The notes under the pieces are model-generated. The model saw only the letters and a list, made by a program, of their open reading frames with translations, was not told the DNA's origin and searched no databases. From assembly GCA_948330435.1 (NCBI GenBank), contig CAOJBY010000008.1, positions 68,369 to 132,368 on the forward strand: a DNA stretch of 64,000 nt. Direction: 5' to 3'. The stretch is from an uncultured Lachnoclostridium sp. (GTDB taxonomy: Bacteria > Bacillota > Clostridia > Lachnospirales > Lachnospiraceae). The translations under genes and the position numbers were made by a program. This document shows, piece after piece, positions 8,143 through 17,122 of the stretch; the stretch's first letter is position 1; each line of letters begins with the position of its first letter.

Positions 8143-10211
8143 TCCTTTTTCTCCAATCTTGTTTTCTCATATCCCTTTTGTTTTGCCTTGATCTCATAAT
8201 CAAATGCTGTTCCCGGAGTTCCTTTGACGGTAAAACTTGTCTTTGTTTTATCCGCCACATACATTTCACCCGGGCCGTTCGGCTGTAAAAATACTGCGTA
8301 TTCCTCATCCAGAGCCACGGTCTCCCCAAAAACAGGAGCTATCTCAACCAGACAACTGCCATTTTCCGGAATCACCCCAGATCCGATATCTCCAAAATAT
8401 GCCCCCGCAGTCTCATAAGCGTTTAAACGCCGCTTCCCATAATGCTCCGTTTCAACAATTCTGTTCTTTCTTCCATTCACTTCAAGGTTGTAAAATTCAG
8501 CGGTGACAGGGTCTATGGAAAAACCCCCGTTCGGGACCCCGGAAGAACTTCCCACGATTTCCCCCGCATCAATACGTGTGCGTATAGTATTGGAGCCATT
8601 CCATAAAAGTTCCAAAAAAGACGGAGACAAATTGGACGAATACTTATCCGATCCATTTGTCCCGTTTAATTTGATTCTGCTTGACTGATAGCCCGTGTTT
8701 ATATCAATCATGCCTCCCGTAATGCGGATGGCACTGGCAAGTAGCCCTGTAACGTCAGCTTTCACAATCTCTTTTCCATTTGCATCATGGAGTACAAACA
8801 CGCCATCACCATTCCCGGGTCCTCCAAGCGTCAGCGTCCCTCCCTTGATCCGATCCGCCAGCATCGTGCCAGCCGTAATAAAGTCAGCCACAATACCATT
8901 ATCAATGGTGGCCGCCATGGCATACGGGCCATTATAACCATTCTTACTATGTCCCCACCCGTTCTGATTCCACCTCCACACATTTTGAGCCGTCTCAATA
9001 TTGTCAGTATCCATGATCAGGATTTCATAAGGCTGGCCGTTGGCATTCTTGTGGAAGATGACATAACCGCCATTTACGCCTGTCAGCCAATTCGTGGCAT
9101 TCCTCACCGCTTCATCCAGAAACCCTTTTGACGGCTTGTCCTCTATTTGCTGGGTCTGACCGGCAATGGTGGACGCAAGCGTTGTACGAACGTCCCCAAT
9201 CTCCAAACTTTGATATCGGCCCTTTAATACGTCATAGACCGTGCGGACGATCTTTGCTTTCACCTTTATCCCTAATTTTTCATAATCAACCGTAATCACG
9301 TCACACAGGTTCACGCTCTCCAACAGGGCAAGATCCTTATACTCCTCCGTCTGCCAGAGGGGGATGAAAGACACCTTTATGTTCACGACCGGAATACCAA
9401 CATTGTTAGACTTCATGTAGGTTTCGCTTGCATTTCGCAGCTCGGCTTCCGTTGGCCGTTCCTGAAATTCAGACGAGAGATCAACCGGCACCGTCCTGGG
9501 ATATGGGAAATTAGCCGCCCTGTCTGAAGATATGACCTTCTCCGGGAGTTCCACCAGGTTTCCATCATTATCCGCCCAATAAGGATAAATGCCGGTAATC
9601 GTATTTGAAATATTCTCTTCCTGGGTCAAGTCCGTTATGTTCTTCCCATATCTCAGTACCACACCCTTGTCCCCTCCTCTGCTTTCCCACAGCCTTACAA
9701 TATGGCGGTCAAACTCAAATTCTCCCCCGTATACGTCAAGTATGGACCCCTCCACGCCTCCAAGCCTGGAACGGATGCTTGATGGAACGGAAACGGCAAA
9801 ATTGCCGGAAGTGGTTTTATCCGTCCAGAACGTGTAGGGGCATTCCTCCGCCGCATGTGCTTCGAAGCCCGCCAGGGCTCCTGCTGCCGTCTGTGCCATA
9901 AAGGGTGCACATGGAACATAGGACAGTTGGTAACTTATGTGCTCCGCATTAATGGTGATTATCCCTTTTAACGGCTTTGATATCTTATACACGGAAAAAG
10001 GCTGTGGTTCCCGTCCCTCCCCTGGCTCGGCAAAGATAACGGATGCCATCTTGATATCCTCACACAAAATCCCGTTAATGGGATACTGCATCTCTAATTC
10101 GTATGCTCCGTTTCTTTCTTCCGTCACCAGGCAGGTTGTCGCATCTATCAGCCTGCCTAAACCATTGGAATTGAAATTGTTTGTCTTAGGTTCAAATAAA
10201 ATCGGTATCAT
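8139..10211 (-). CDS. Tail tip / prophage endopeptidase-like minor structural protein
   Basis: 690 residues. The N-terminal half (MIPILFEPKTNNFNSNGLGRL, EERNGAYELEMQYPI) is characteristic of the phage minor structural protein N-terminal family, the siphophage Tal/tail-spike base. The middle and C-terminal parts are repetitive beta-rich segments. It sits at the tail tip downstream of Dit and upstream of BppU. The ATG at 10209-10211 overlaps the Dit stop (ATGA), so it was preferred over a start 4 codons earlier. Confidence 0.85.
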   Translation of the reverse strand: MIPILFEPKTNNFNSNGLGRLIDATTCLVTEERNGAYELEMQYPINGILCEDIKMASVIFAEPGEGREPQPFSVYKISKPLKGIITINAEHISYQLSYVPCAPFMAQTAAGALAGFEAHAAEECPYTFWTDKTTSGNFAVSVPSSIRSRLGGVEGSILDVYGGEFEFDRHIVRLWESRGGDKGVVLRYGKNITDLTQEENISNTITGIYPYWADNDGNLVELPEKVISSDRAANFPYPRTVPVDLSSEFQERPTEAELRNASETYMKSNNVGIPVVNIKVSFIPLWQTEEYKDLALLESVNLCDVITVDYEKLGIKVKAKIVRTVYDVLKGRYQSLEIGDVRTTLASTIAGQTQQIEDKPSKGFLDEAVRNATNWLTGVNGGYVIFHKNANGQPYEILIMDTDNIETAQNVWRWNQNGWGHSKNGYNGPYAMAATIDNGIVADFITAGTMLADRIKGGTLTLGGPGNGDGVFVLHDANGKEIVKADVTGLLASAIRITGGMIDINTGYQSSRIKLNGTNGSDKYSSNLSPSFLELLWNGSNTIRTRIDAGEIVGSSSGVPNGGFSIDPVTAEFYNLEVNGRKNRIVETEHYGKRRLNAYETAGAYFGDIGSGVIPENGSCLVEIAPVFGETVALDEEYAVFLQPNGPGEMYVADKTKTSFTVKGTPGTAFDYEIKAKQKGYEKTRLEKKE

Positions 10212-10912
10212 ATCGTCCACCACCTTGGTTTTATCTGCACATGACTGATGTTTCCATCATAAGCTATCCCCGTTTTTCCAGCCGGAAGCGTTGGAAATCT
10301 TGGTGCATTGATTTTTGAGTTGCAATTAACCGTACCTTTGTATGCATTCATAAGTTCACAGTCTATATCCATATATTCCGGGATATCGGATATTTGGATA
10401 ATCGCATCACCAACCATCAAAGTTCCGGATGCTCCATAGACACGGATGAGCGGCAACGCCGGAAAGGGTGTAGGATTAAACAACTGTATGCTCCCCAACA
10501 CATCAATTGTAAAATCTCCCTCTGTCAAAAATCTCTGGGGCTTACAATCAAAGGACAAGTTGCACTCCCCGGAGCGATTCAGCACCCTGGTATCAAAATC
10601 CAGGGGTCCGCCAAATCGGGCAAGCCGGTAATTTTCCGGGTTATAACTGTCTTCCAGTCTCACATATCCGGAAGTCAGGAGCAGCCATTCCCTGGCTGCT
10701 CCTGACAGGCTTTTAAACTTATGCCGGATAAACGCCGGATAGGTGACCGTAATATTTTTAAACCGGCCATTATCCAGCACCAGGCTTCCATTCTTTCCGG
10801 GTACCTCCACCAGTTCCACGTCCCTCTCCGGAGCATTAAACGTTCCGCCTCCAGATATGTATAGGCCGTAATCCCTGCTGCACTTTCCACCATAGACAAA
10901 ATAACCTATCAT
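10208..10912 (-). CDS. Distal tail protein (Dit family)
   Basis: 234-residue siphophage distal tail (Sipho_tail) protein that forms the hub between the tail tube and baseplate. The N-terminal GKCSRDYGLYISGGGTFNAPERDVELVEVPGKNGSLVLDNGRFKNITVTY is the family signature. It is translationally coupled to the tape-measure gene by a 4-base overlap. Confidence 0.88.
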   Translation of the reverse strand: MIGYFVYGGKCSRDYGLYISGGGTFNAPERDVELVEVPGKNGSLVLDNGRFKNITVTYPAFIRHKFKSLSGAAREWLLLTSGYVRLEDSYNPENYRLARFGGPLDFDTRVLNRSGECNLSFDCKPQRFLTEGDFTIDVLGSIQLFNPTPFPALPLIRVYGASGTLMVGDAIIQISDIPEYMDIDCELMNAYKGTVNCNSKINAPRFPTLPAGKTGIAYDGNISHVQIKPRWWTI

Positions 10913-12981
10913 GCATAGACCGCCTCCTGTCTCTGTACTGCCGCCTGAACCTTGTCAGCCACCAGATCCGCCAATTCCTCCACGCTCTGGCCGGGAGTCC
11001 CATAGACATTCACCGTCATTCCGCCCAAGTAACTTGTATTGGTGGTCTGATTGGTAAGGGGCTGCACAATGGCTCGATTTCCCATCATGGTTAGCAGTTC
11101 CGGACCGGCCTCACCTACAACCGCAGAGCCTTGGGAGAGAACGCCGCCTTTGGCCAGATAAGGAACCTTCCCTATTTCTCCAAAATGAAAACCTACCTTC
11201 TCACCTGAGAATGGGTTTGTAAATGAAAGAGAGTTTACTTTTCGAATGACCCAGTTAATCCCATCAATCATTCCATTTACCAAAGCAATAATTCCATTAA
11301 GGGGTGCTTTCATGACAGCAACCAAGCTTCCAACTATTCCTCCAAAAATCTCTTTTAACCCCTTCCATGCACGTTCCCAATCTCCGGTGAATACACCTCG
11401 AATAAAGTCTATTACTCCATTCATGGCTAACATTATGGAATCCCATATATTCTTTAGATTTGCAGAAAATGCATTAAGTATATTTCCCAAAACAGGACCA
11501 AAAACTTCTGTCCAGTCTTTTGCAAAGATGTTCTGCATGAAGTCATCCACTTTTTGGAGTACTCCCTGAATCTCATCACCTTTCACTGCTATCAAGGCAA
11601 CCAAAGCAATAATGGCCGCTATCAAGGCAACAATCGGATTTTCTATTAGAAGCGATATGGCATCCGACACCCCTCCGAGAGCCCCTGTCAATGGACCCAG
11701 TGCCGCAACTAAAGCTATAGTAAGCAAAATTATATTCTGGGTATCTTCATCCAGTCCATTAAACCATTCCAAAAGCTCCGCTACTTTTTCAATAACAGAG
11801 GTAATAATCGGCATAATCTTCTCACCAAGTTCTGCCATCTGTTCTTGCAGCTCCGCATTGGCCTGGTTATTCTCCACCAGACTTTTATTATTCTCTTTCC
11901 ACGCCTCTCCGGCTTCTGTCAAGCCCTGATCCGCCAACATCTGCATGACAAGGTTAGCTCTTTCTGCCTCTGTAGATGCGTTTTGGAGGGCCAGGTTAAA
12001 ATAATCCTCCGCCGTTTCCGCCTCGCTTACGGCCTTATTCCACTCTTCATTTGCCTTTGTGTTTTCTTTCAGACTTACCCCAAAGGTCTCATTTTCCAAT
12101 GCCGCCCAATTTAAGACATCTGCAAATGTTCCAGTAACCGTGCCTGCTTTGATGGTTTCATTGATGGATTCCGCCAATCCGTCAATCGGGATGCTATCGC
12201 CATATGTAGCCCAGGCACCGATAGCAGCGTTGGTCACCTCCTTTAATCGCTCTTGTGACAAACCCAGGGCCTGCAGATTGGCCGTTGTTGTGGCTGCCGT
12301 CTGATCATCCCCCAGGACACCATACAGTTCTTTGAAGATTTCCCCTGTCTCCTCCGCACTGTATCCGGCTCTCTCACTGGATACCTCCAGCGATCCCATA
12401 ATCTTCTGATACTCTTTGGTTTCTTCCGCCACATCCTTTAAGGATCCAATAATGCTTTTCGCACCCTCGACAACTGCCTCGGCTTTTAAAAGATCCTTAA
12501 AGTTAGATGCTTCTTTCCCTGCCCCCTCCAGGGAATCCTCCGCTTCTTTTGCTGCCTTTGCTACATCCTCGACCGGTTTCTCATCTATGCCATTGATTGC
12601 ATCCTCTGTCTTTTTGGCTTCACCTTTTAATTTATCGAGACTTATTTCCGTGGAAACAATCTCACGCTTAAGTGCATTGTACTGCTCTTCGGAGACTTTT
12701 CCCTCCTTGAATTGCTGCTGTACATGCTTCTCTGTTTTTTGCAAAGCATCAAGTTTTTCTTTTGTTTCCCCGATAGATTTTGTAAGCAATTCCTGTTTTT
12801 GCCTGAGCAATTCCGTATTTTTCGGATCAAGTTTAAGTAATCGCTCTACATCTTTGAGTTGTGATTGCGTACGCCTAATCTGTCCATTTACATCCGACAA
12901 TGCTTTGCTCAAACCCGAGGTATCACCACCCAATTCAATTGTGATTCCTCTTATTTTCGTTCTACCTGACTTACCGGCCAT
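10909..12981 (-). CDS. Tape measure protein
   Basis: 690 residues setting tail length. The N-terminus has the family motif GITIELGGDTSGLSKALSDVN followed by a long coiled coil (QLKDVERLLKLDPKNTELLRQKQELL). Hydrophobic segments around residues 410-470 (IILLTIALVAALGPLTGALGG, IVALIAAIIALVALIA) and a glycine-rich C-terminus near GGVLSQGSAVVGEAGPELLTMM complete the pattern. It directly follows the tail assembly chaperone pair. Confidence 0.92.
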   Translation of the reverse strand: MAGKSGRTKIRGITIELGGDTSGLSKALSDVNGQIRRTQSQLKDVERLLKLDPKNTELLRQKQELLTKSIGETKEKLDALQKTEKHVQQQFKEGKVSEEQYNALKREIVSTEISLDKLKGEAKKTEDAINGIDEKPVEDVAKAAKEAEDSLEGAGKEASNFKDLLKAEAVVEGAKSIIGSLKDVAEETKEYQKIMGSLEVSSERAGYSAEETGEIFKELYGVLGDDQTAATTTANLQALGLSQERLKEVTNAAIGAWATYGDSIPIDGLAESINETIKAGTVTGTFADVLNWAALENETFGVSLKENTKANEEWNKAVSEAETAEDYFNLALQNASTEAERANLVMQMLADQGLTEAGEAWKENNKSLVENNQANAELQEQMAELGEKIMPIITSVIEKVAELLEWFNGLDEDTQNIILLTIALVAALGPLTGALGGVSDAISLLIENPIVALIAAIIALVALIAVKGDEIQGVLQKVDDFMQNIFAKDWTEVFGPVLGNILNAFSANLKNIWDSIMLAMNGVIDFIRGVFTGDWERAWKGLKEIFGGIVGSLVAVMKAPLNGIIALVNGMIDGINWVIRKVNSLSFTNPFSGEKVGFHFGEIGKVPYLAKGGVLSQGSAVVGEAGPELLTMMGNRAIVQPLTNQTTNTSYLGGMTVNVYGTPGQSVEELADLVADKVQAAVQRQEAVYA

Positions 12982-12985
12982 CTAC

Positions 12986-13183
12986 TCACCCCTTTCCGAA
13001 AAATGCATAAATATCATCCTGAGTTGCCTTGTAGGGATACTCCTCATTGTCATTCCCTTTCTCAATCAACATGTCATAAACCATTCCCATGGTCATGCTG
13101 TCTAAAGCCTCGTCCGAAAGCCCAAGCTCCGCACACCTCAACATAAACAAAGCCCCTGTACTCTCACGCACGGTAGGTCTCAT
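12986..13183 (-). CDS. Tail assembly chaperone, second part (gpT-like), probably made by -1 frameshift
   Basis: 65-residue frame (MRPTVRESTGALFMLRCAELGLSDEALDSMTMGMVYDMLIEK) overlapping the end of the upstream gene at a run of nine adenines. There is no Shine-Dalgarno of its own. In siphophages this position just before the tape measure holds the T extension of the G/GT chaperone pair, produced by ribosomal slippage. The sequence resembles gpG-like C-terminal extensions with the common STGALFMLRCAELGL start. Confidence 0.75.
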   Translation of the reverse strand: MRPTVRESTGALFMLRCAELGLSDEALDSMTMGMVYDMLIEKGNDNEEYPYKATQDDIYAFFGKG

Positions 13184-13563
13184 TTTTTTTTAGGTATTGC
13201 TGTTGTTTTCTGATTTAACGCCCACAGTTCAAGAATTGCCGGAAAGGTTTCATAAATGCTAAAGGTATTAAAGCCATCCAGCCATGTGTCGGGATCTTCT
13301 CCTGCTGCCTCTTTATCGTATTGCCATGCCATGGCCCAGGCCGCATTTTCAAAAATCTCTAAATCCAAGGCTGAAAGCTGAGCTTCCTGTTTTTCTTCCT
13401 CCGCAGCATCTTCTGGCAATTCCGTGGCTTTCATATATGCTTTCTTTAGTTTGACCATATCACTAATCATATCCCGGCCAAAAAAATGACGGTAAAGACG
13501 CAGGGTTAGGGCCGTAGCCTTAAACCCCACTTCTCTGCCATCAACCTCAATTACTTTCTTCAT
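13180..13563 (-). CDS. Tail assembly chaperone (gpG-like)
   Basis: 127 residues (MKKVIEVDGREVGFKATALTLRLYRHFFGRDMISDMVKLKK...), resembling the siphophage tail assembly chaperone family that keeps the tape measure protein soluble and helps major tail protein assembly. The start at 13563 has GGGGAGG 7 bases upstream; the frame is open 12 codons further. It ends IPKKK-stop on the slippery A run. It overlaps the 3' end of the major tail gene by 17 bases. Confidence 0.8.
   Translation of the reverse strand: MKKVIEVDGREVGFKATALTLRLYRHFFGRDMISDMVKLKKAYMKATELPEDAAEEEKQEAQLSALDLEIFENAAWAMAWQYDKEAAGEDPDTWLDGFNTFSIYETFPAILELWALNQKTTAIPKKK
13183..13191 (-). promoter_or_regulatory. Slippery A9 site for -1 ribosomal frameshift
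   Basis: On the minus strand CCT AAA AAA AAA TGA: a -1 slip avoids the TGA and continues AAA ATG AGA CCT ACC into the next frame, giving a G-T fusion of about 193 residues. Confidence 0.7.
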
Positions 13564-14149
13564 TGCCAACCTCCCCGGATATCGTATCCTTTGGTACATA
13601 CACCGCCGTATACCACGCCTGACGCACGCTGTCCGGTGTCTGTGCCGTAGTTCTCACAAGTACATTTCCATTTTCAAGTGCTGATGCGGAAATATTACTG
13701 GTCTGCGTCTGGGGTTCCTTTGTATTGGTATTGGTTGTACTTCCAATTCCCGGTCTGGTTCCGGAGCAGTTATAGAGACAATACAACTGGTTATCTGCGT
13801 CTCCGTCAATCTGATACAATAAAGCGAATGGTTTTGGTTCCGCATTTGCATTTTCCACCATCACCTTATCCGCATCATCTAAAACGAATCCCCAGATATC
13901 CTGCATCATCTTATCCGGATATCTGGCCATCTCCAAACTCCCGGAATAGCCACCATTAGCAATCGCCTGATAATATGCGATTCCATCCGCATAAAAAGGC
14001 GTGACATCACCCTCCGCATCCAGGGTAAGGGTAACGGCTCCGGGAACCTTTACCGGGGTCCCCCAGGATGCCGTGCCATCCGTCTGTGTCAACACCGCAT
14101 AAGCCACATTTTTCAAGTTAAACTGTACTCTATTCTCTTTCTTCGCCAT
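13547..14149 (-). CDS. Major tail protein (phi13-like family)
   Basis: About 200 residues forming the tail tube. MAKKENRVQFNLKNVAYAVLTQTDGTASWGTPVKVPGAVTLTLDAEGDVTPFYADGIAYY is typical of the phi13-type major tail protein family found in Firmicutes siphophages. Two adjacent ATG codons occur; the second (14147-14149) has the better spacing from the AGAGG site. It overlaps the preceding completion gene and the following chaperone gene slightly, as usual in this module. Confidence 0.88.
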   Translation of the reverse strand: MAKKENRVQFNLKNVAYAVLTQTDGTASWGTPVKVPGAVTLTLDAEGDVTPFYADGIAYYQAIANGGYSGSLEMARYPDKMMQDIWGFVLDDADKVMVENANAEPKPFALLYQIDGDADNQLYCLYNCSGTRPGIGSTTNTNTKEPQTQTSNISASALENGNVLVRTTAQTPDSVRQAWYTAVYVPKDTISGEVGNEESN

Positions 14150-14462
14150 CATGCACCTCTATTTCATATATGATTTGAAAACACCTTTCACTTGAAAGGT
14201 AATCTACTGATTTCTCCCAGGCAAATTCCTTTAAAGCCTTTTCCACTTTACGTTCTACGAGAAAGCTCCTGTATTTCAAATAAAGCTCCACCTGTATACT
14301 GTTCTGTGAATAATAAACTACACCATCCGCATAGAAATTATTGCTGTCTGTTTCCTGATAGCAAATAACCGGCAACGGCTGAGCATCCGCCTCAGGAAAG
14401 GCCCCGTATACAACCGGAAGCCCTGTTTTTTCCAGAACTTTCTTCAATTCTTCCAATGTCAT
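14130..14462 (-). CDS. Tail completion / head-tail joining protein
   Basis: 110 residues (MTLEELKKVLEKTGLPVVYGAFPEADAQPLPVICYQETDSNNFYADGVVYY). Position between the HK97 gp10-like protein and the major tail protein, and the pattern PxPxICYxExDSxNFxADxxxYY, fit the siphophage tail completion (minor tail/terminator) family. The role is inferred from gene order. Confidence 0.7.
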   Translation of the reverse strand: MTLEELKKVLEKTGLPVVYGAFPEADAQPLPVICYQETDSNNFYADGVVYYSQNSIQVELYLKYRSFLVERKVEKALKEFAWEKSVDYLSSERCFQIIYEIEVHDGEERE

Positions 14463-14855
14463 TTATCGTTTCACCGCCACTTTCGCCTTTTTCTCAAGAG
14501 CTTTCGCCGCTTTCTGTTCTGCAGGATAGATATGGGTTCTTTCATCCACATATCCTACTTTTCTTCCTCTTTTCACAATGTCATGTCCAAACTCCAACAG
14601 GTGGGCCAGTTGAGGTTTTGCGGAGTTGTAAACCTTAATCCGGATATCCTCTATATTTTCAAAGACAACCTTCATCCTCCAACCCCGCTTATATTTCCCG
14701 GACTTCCGGGGAGCAGATGCTTTGATGTCTTTTACACATTCTTTGGATACATCCCGTATATCCTGCTTCAATTGATCCGTGACTTCCTGCGAATACTTGG
14801 ACAGTTCCGCCGTAATCACAACGGCCAGTTCCTCTGGCCGGATACTTTTACTCAT
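14463..14855 (-). CDS. HK97 gp10-like head-tail protein
   Basis: 130-residue protein of the HK97 gp10 family: a long N-terminal helix, then APRKSGKYKRGWRMK and LAHLLEFGHDIVKRGRKVGYVDERTHIYPAEQKAAKALEKK. The APxxTGxxxxG...LExGHxxxxGG...HIxPA pattern is the family signature. It is a connector component of the head-tail junction. Confidence 0.87.
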   Translation of the reverse strand: MSKSIRPEELAVVITAELSKYSQEVTDQLKQDIRDVSKECVKDIKASAPRKSGKYKRGWRMKVVFENIEDIRIKVYNSAKPQLAHLLEFGHDIVKRGRKVGYVDERTHIYPAEQKAAKALEKKAKVAVKR

Positions 14856-15157
14856 CCCGTTACACCTGCCTTTTCTTCCAGATAAATCTCAATCAGATCG
14901 GAATCAGGCGGAGCATACGTCCGATAGACCCCATACCTGACCCCATCAAGCTTCACAATGCGTTCTCCGGAATAATTGATCCGCTGGGTTCTAAGCATAA
15001 GGGCCGGGTTCAAACCGTCCCGGCTTGCCGCCGCCCATTCGCTGCGGGTCACGGAAAGAATCTCCACATAAATTTCTGTTTCTGTTTCCGATGGAATCAT
15101 TTGGCCAATCTCATCCGGAACATAGCTTTCATTTATCAGCTTTGCAACTCCATCCAT
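14852..15157 (-). CDS. Head closure / head-tail adaptor protein
   Basis: 101 residues with the beta-rich pattern of SPP1 gp16-type head closure proteins (EIYVEILSVTRSEWAAASRDGLNPALMLRTQRINYSGERIVKLDGVRYGVYRTY). It overlaps both neighbours by a few bases. The function is inferred from pattern and order. Confidence 0.78.
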   Translation of the reverse strand: MDGVAKLINESYVPDEIGQMIPSETETEIYVEILSVTRSEWAAASRDGLNPALMLRTQRINYSGERIVKLDGVRYGVYRTYAPPDSDLIEIYLEEKAGVTG

Positions 15158-15426
15158 TATCCGCCCGCTTTCTGGCTGAACAGCCTGTTATTTAACGCCC
15201 AACGCAGGGAACGGGGCATAGGCCCGTCCTCTCTGCGTTTGCGGTATAAATACGCCGCATACATAACAACAAGGTTATGATCCCCCGGCGTATCCTGCAG
15301 GGTAATTCCCTCCGTCTTTATGTACTCTCTGGCCGCTGAAATCAGGCCAGATAAATAGCTGTCTAATTTATCGGTGGAAATCTGGAGATTTATTTTCAAA
15401 ATCTCCAGAACTGTTTCATAGGCCAA
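15157..15426 (-). CDS. Head-tail connector (gp6-like)
   Basis: 89-residue helical protein (VLEILKINLQISTDKLDSYLSGLISAAREYIKTEGITL...NLVVMYAAYLYRKRREDGPMPRSLRWALNNRLFSQKAGG), the standard gp6-like connector pattern that follows HK97-type capsid genes. It lies 13 bases after the capsid gene. Confidence 0.87.
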   Translation of the reverse strand: MAYETVLEILKINLQISTDKLDSYLSGLISAAREYIKTEGITLQDTPGDHNLVVMYAAYLYRKRREDGPMPRSLRWALNNRLFSQKAGG

Positions 15427-15439
15427 ATCCTACACCTCC

Positions 15440-17122
15440 TTAAGCGGATGCCTTTGTCACGTTGATGGTATAAACTCTTACCGCATTGCCATTCTTCACT
15501 GTCACGGTTAAAGGATGGGCGTTCCCATCTGCCTCCCATGTCACGGTTTCGCCATTATTTACATTCTCTCCCTTATAGGAAACTGCGATTTTGGCATCCG
15601 CCTGAGCAGGGGTGGCTTCAACCTTATCTCCGACAGCAGAAGCAGTGATTGTATAAGCATAGGTCATTCCATTAAACGCAGGTGTCGGCGTTTCGTTGCC
15701 GATTTTCAAGTTGAGCAGTTGTGCGTCATTGGCTTTATCTCCTACAAAGTCCATAACCGTAGTTACGTCCACATTGTTGATGTTAATCGCAACAAAGGCT
15801 CCCGGAATCACCGGCTGTCCGTCTGCTCTCTCGGTGGCTTTAAATACGGTATTGTCCTGGATAAACTGTACCTCCCTGCTGCTCTCAATCACCATTCCGG
15901 CCCGAAGTGCTAACAGATACAGATCTCCATAACCTCCTACAATGTCGCCATCCGGCATAAATTCCAGTACGTCTACATCGCCGTCAATAATCGGCATGAC
16001 ACCGGGAAATCTCGCCACCAGATCGCCCGAAGCCGTAAAGGCGATAAGCTTGGACCGGAGCCGTGCATAGGTCTTACTGTTCATGGCCCAGAATTGCCGC
16101 CCCCTGCTATATCTGGTAAAGGTGTTTCCGGTAGCCATTGCCAGCTCCGCCCAAAATGCCACCGGCTCTTTTGAGCTGTCCACCTTTACGATATTGCTGG
16201 CTGATAGATTCACCCAGTCCGGGGCATTGGCCGGATAATCGCTGGGCTTGGAAGTCTGAGCCAGTCTCGTCACGATACCAAGTGGCATCTTAGACGCTGC
16301 ACCTTTTCCATAAAGGATCGCTTTATCCATAGCCAGTCCAATGCTTTCCGACAGCATTTCCACAATCCAGGAACTCAGGTTCACATCGCTGTCATCTAAA
16401 ATACTGTTGCACACAGGAATAAATCCGCCTACCTTGAAACCGTCTACGGAAACCTGATTAAAATCAAAGCTAAGTTCATTGAGTGCTCCGCACATTTCCG
16501 TCCATACGGCTTCAGGAATCGTACCGGCAATCGTCTGACGTGCCACGCCATTCACCGGACGCATGCGAACACGATGCAGTAGCTTGGAATAGCGGTACAT
16601 ATTTTCCGCTATCAAATCCAGAATCACAATCGGAATCGTAAGTTCTGTTCCCTGCACCGCCCTTTCCTGTCCTTTATAGCTCCGCAACTGGTTCAGGAAG
16701 TTTTTCATATCCTCCCGTTCCAGAATAGCCGCCCTGTGTTCCATCGGGAGAGCCTCAAAAGCCCTCTGATTCATAGGCAGGGAACGAATGTTAATAACCG
16801 CCATTTTACCATCTCTCCTTTCGGTTTTCTCCAGTGTCTTTACATCCGGTTTTTTTCTTTCTATCTCTGCAAGCTCCTGCTCCAGACCCTCAATCTCGGT
16901 TTCCAACGCTGACTTTGCCTCATCATGGGAAGTCTTTTCCGTATCAAAGGTTTCTACTTCCTCCGAGACTGTCTGTTTCTCCTCATCGGTTACAGCCTCT
17001 CCTATGGCTGTTTCCAGTTCTTTCTCACGGGTTTCAAATTCCTGATCCTTTTCTCTGAGCCGCACAAGTTCTTTTTTCTTATCCTCAATGCGTCTGCTCA
17101 GCATCAATGCTTTCAGTGCCAT
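15440..17122 (-). CDS. HK97-fold major capsid protein with C-terminal cadherin-like domain
   Basis: 560 residues. Residues 1-110 form a charged coiled coil typical of the removable delta/scaffolding region. Residues about 120-440 hold the HK97 capsid fold (LTIPIVILDLIAENMYRYSKLLHRVRMRPVNG, SSWIVEMLSESIGLAMDKAILYG, FWAMNSKTYARL). Residues about 475-560 add a beta-sandwich module (NGMTYAYTITASAVGDKVEATPAQADAKIAVSYKGE..., VYTINVTKASA) of the cadherin-like type, probably displayed on the capsid surface. It begins 38 bases inside the protease gene with a strong AAGGAGA site. Confidence 0.93.
   Translation of the reverse strand: MALKALMLSRRIEDKKKELVRLREKDQEFETREKELETAIGEAVTDEEKQTVSEEVETFDTEKTSHDEAKSALETEIEGLEQELAEIERKKPDVKTLEKTERRDGKMAVINIRSLPMNQRAFEALPMEHRAAILEREDMKNFLNQLRSYKGQERAVQGTELTIPIVILDLIAENMYRYSKLLHRVRMRPVNGVARQTIAGTIPEAVWTEMCGALNELSFDFNQVSVDGFKVGGFIPVCNSILDDSDVNLSSWIVEMLSESIGLAMDKAILYGKGAASKMPLGIVTRLAQTSKPSDYPANAPDWVNLSASNIVKVDSSKEPVAFWAELAMATGNTFTRYSRGRQFWAMNSKTYARLRSKLIAFTASGDLVARFPGVMPIIDGDVDVLEFMPDGDIVGGYGDLYLLALRAGMVIESSREVQFIQDNTVFKATERADGQPVIPGAFVAININNVDVTTVMDFVGDKANDAQLLNLKIGNETPTPAFNGMTYAYTITASAVGDKVEATPAQADAKIAVSYKGENVNNGETVTWEADGNAHPLTVTVKNGNAVRVYTINVTKASA

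Noticed and set aside
12416..13105. A 229-codon rightward frame opposite the tape measure gene
   Set aside because: It mirrors the tape measure coiled coil on the other strand and has serine/leucine-rich shadow composition and no ribosome site.
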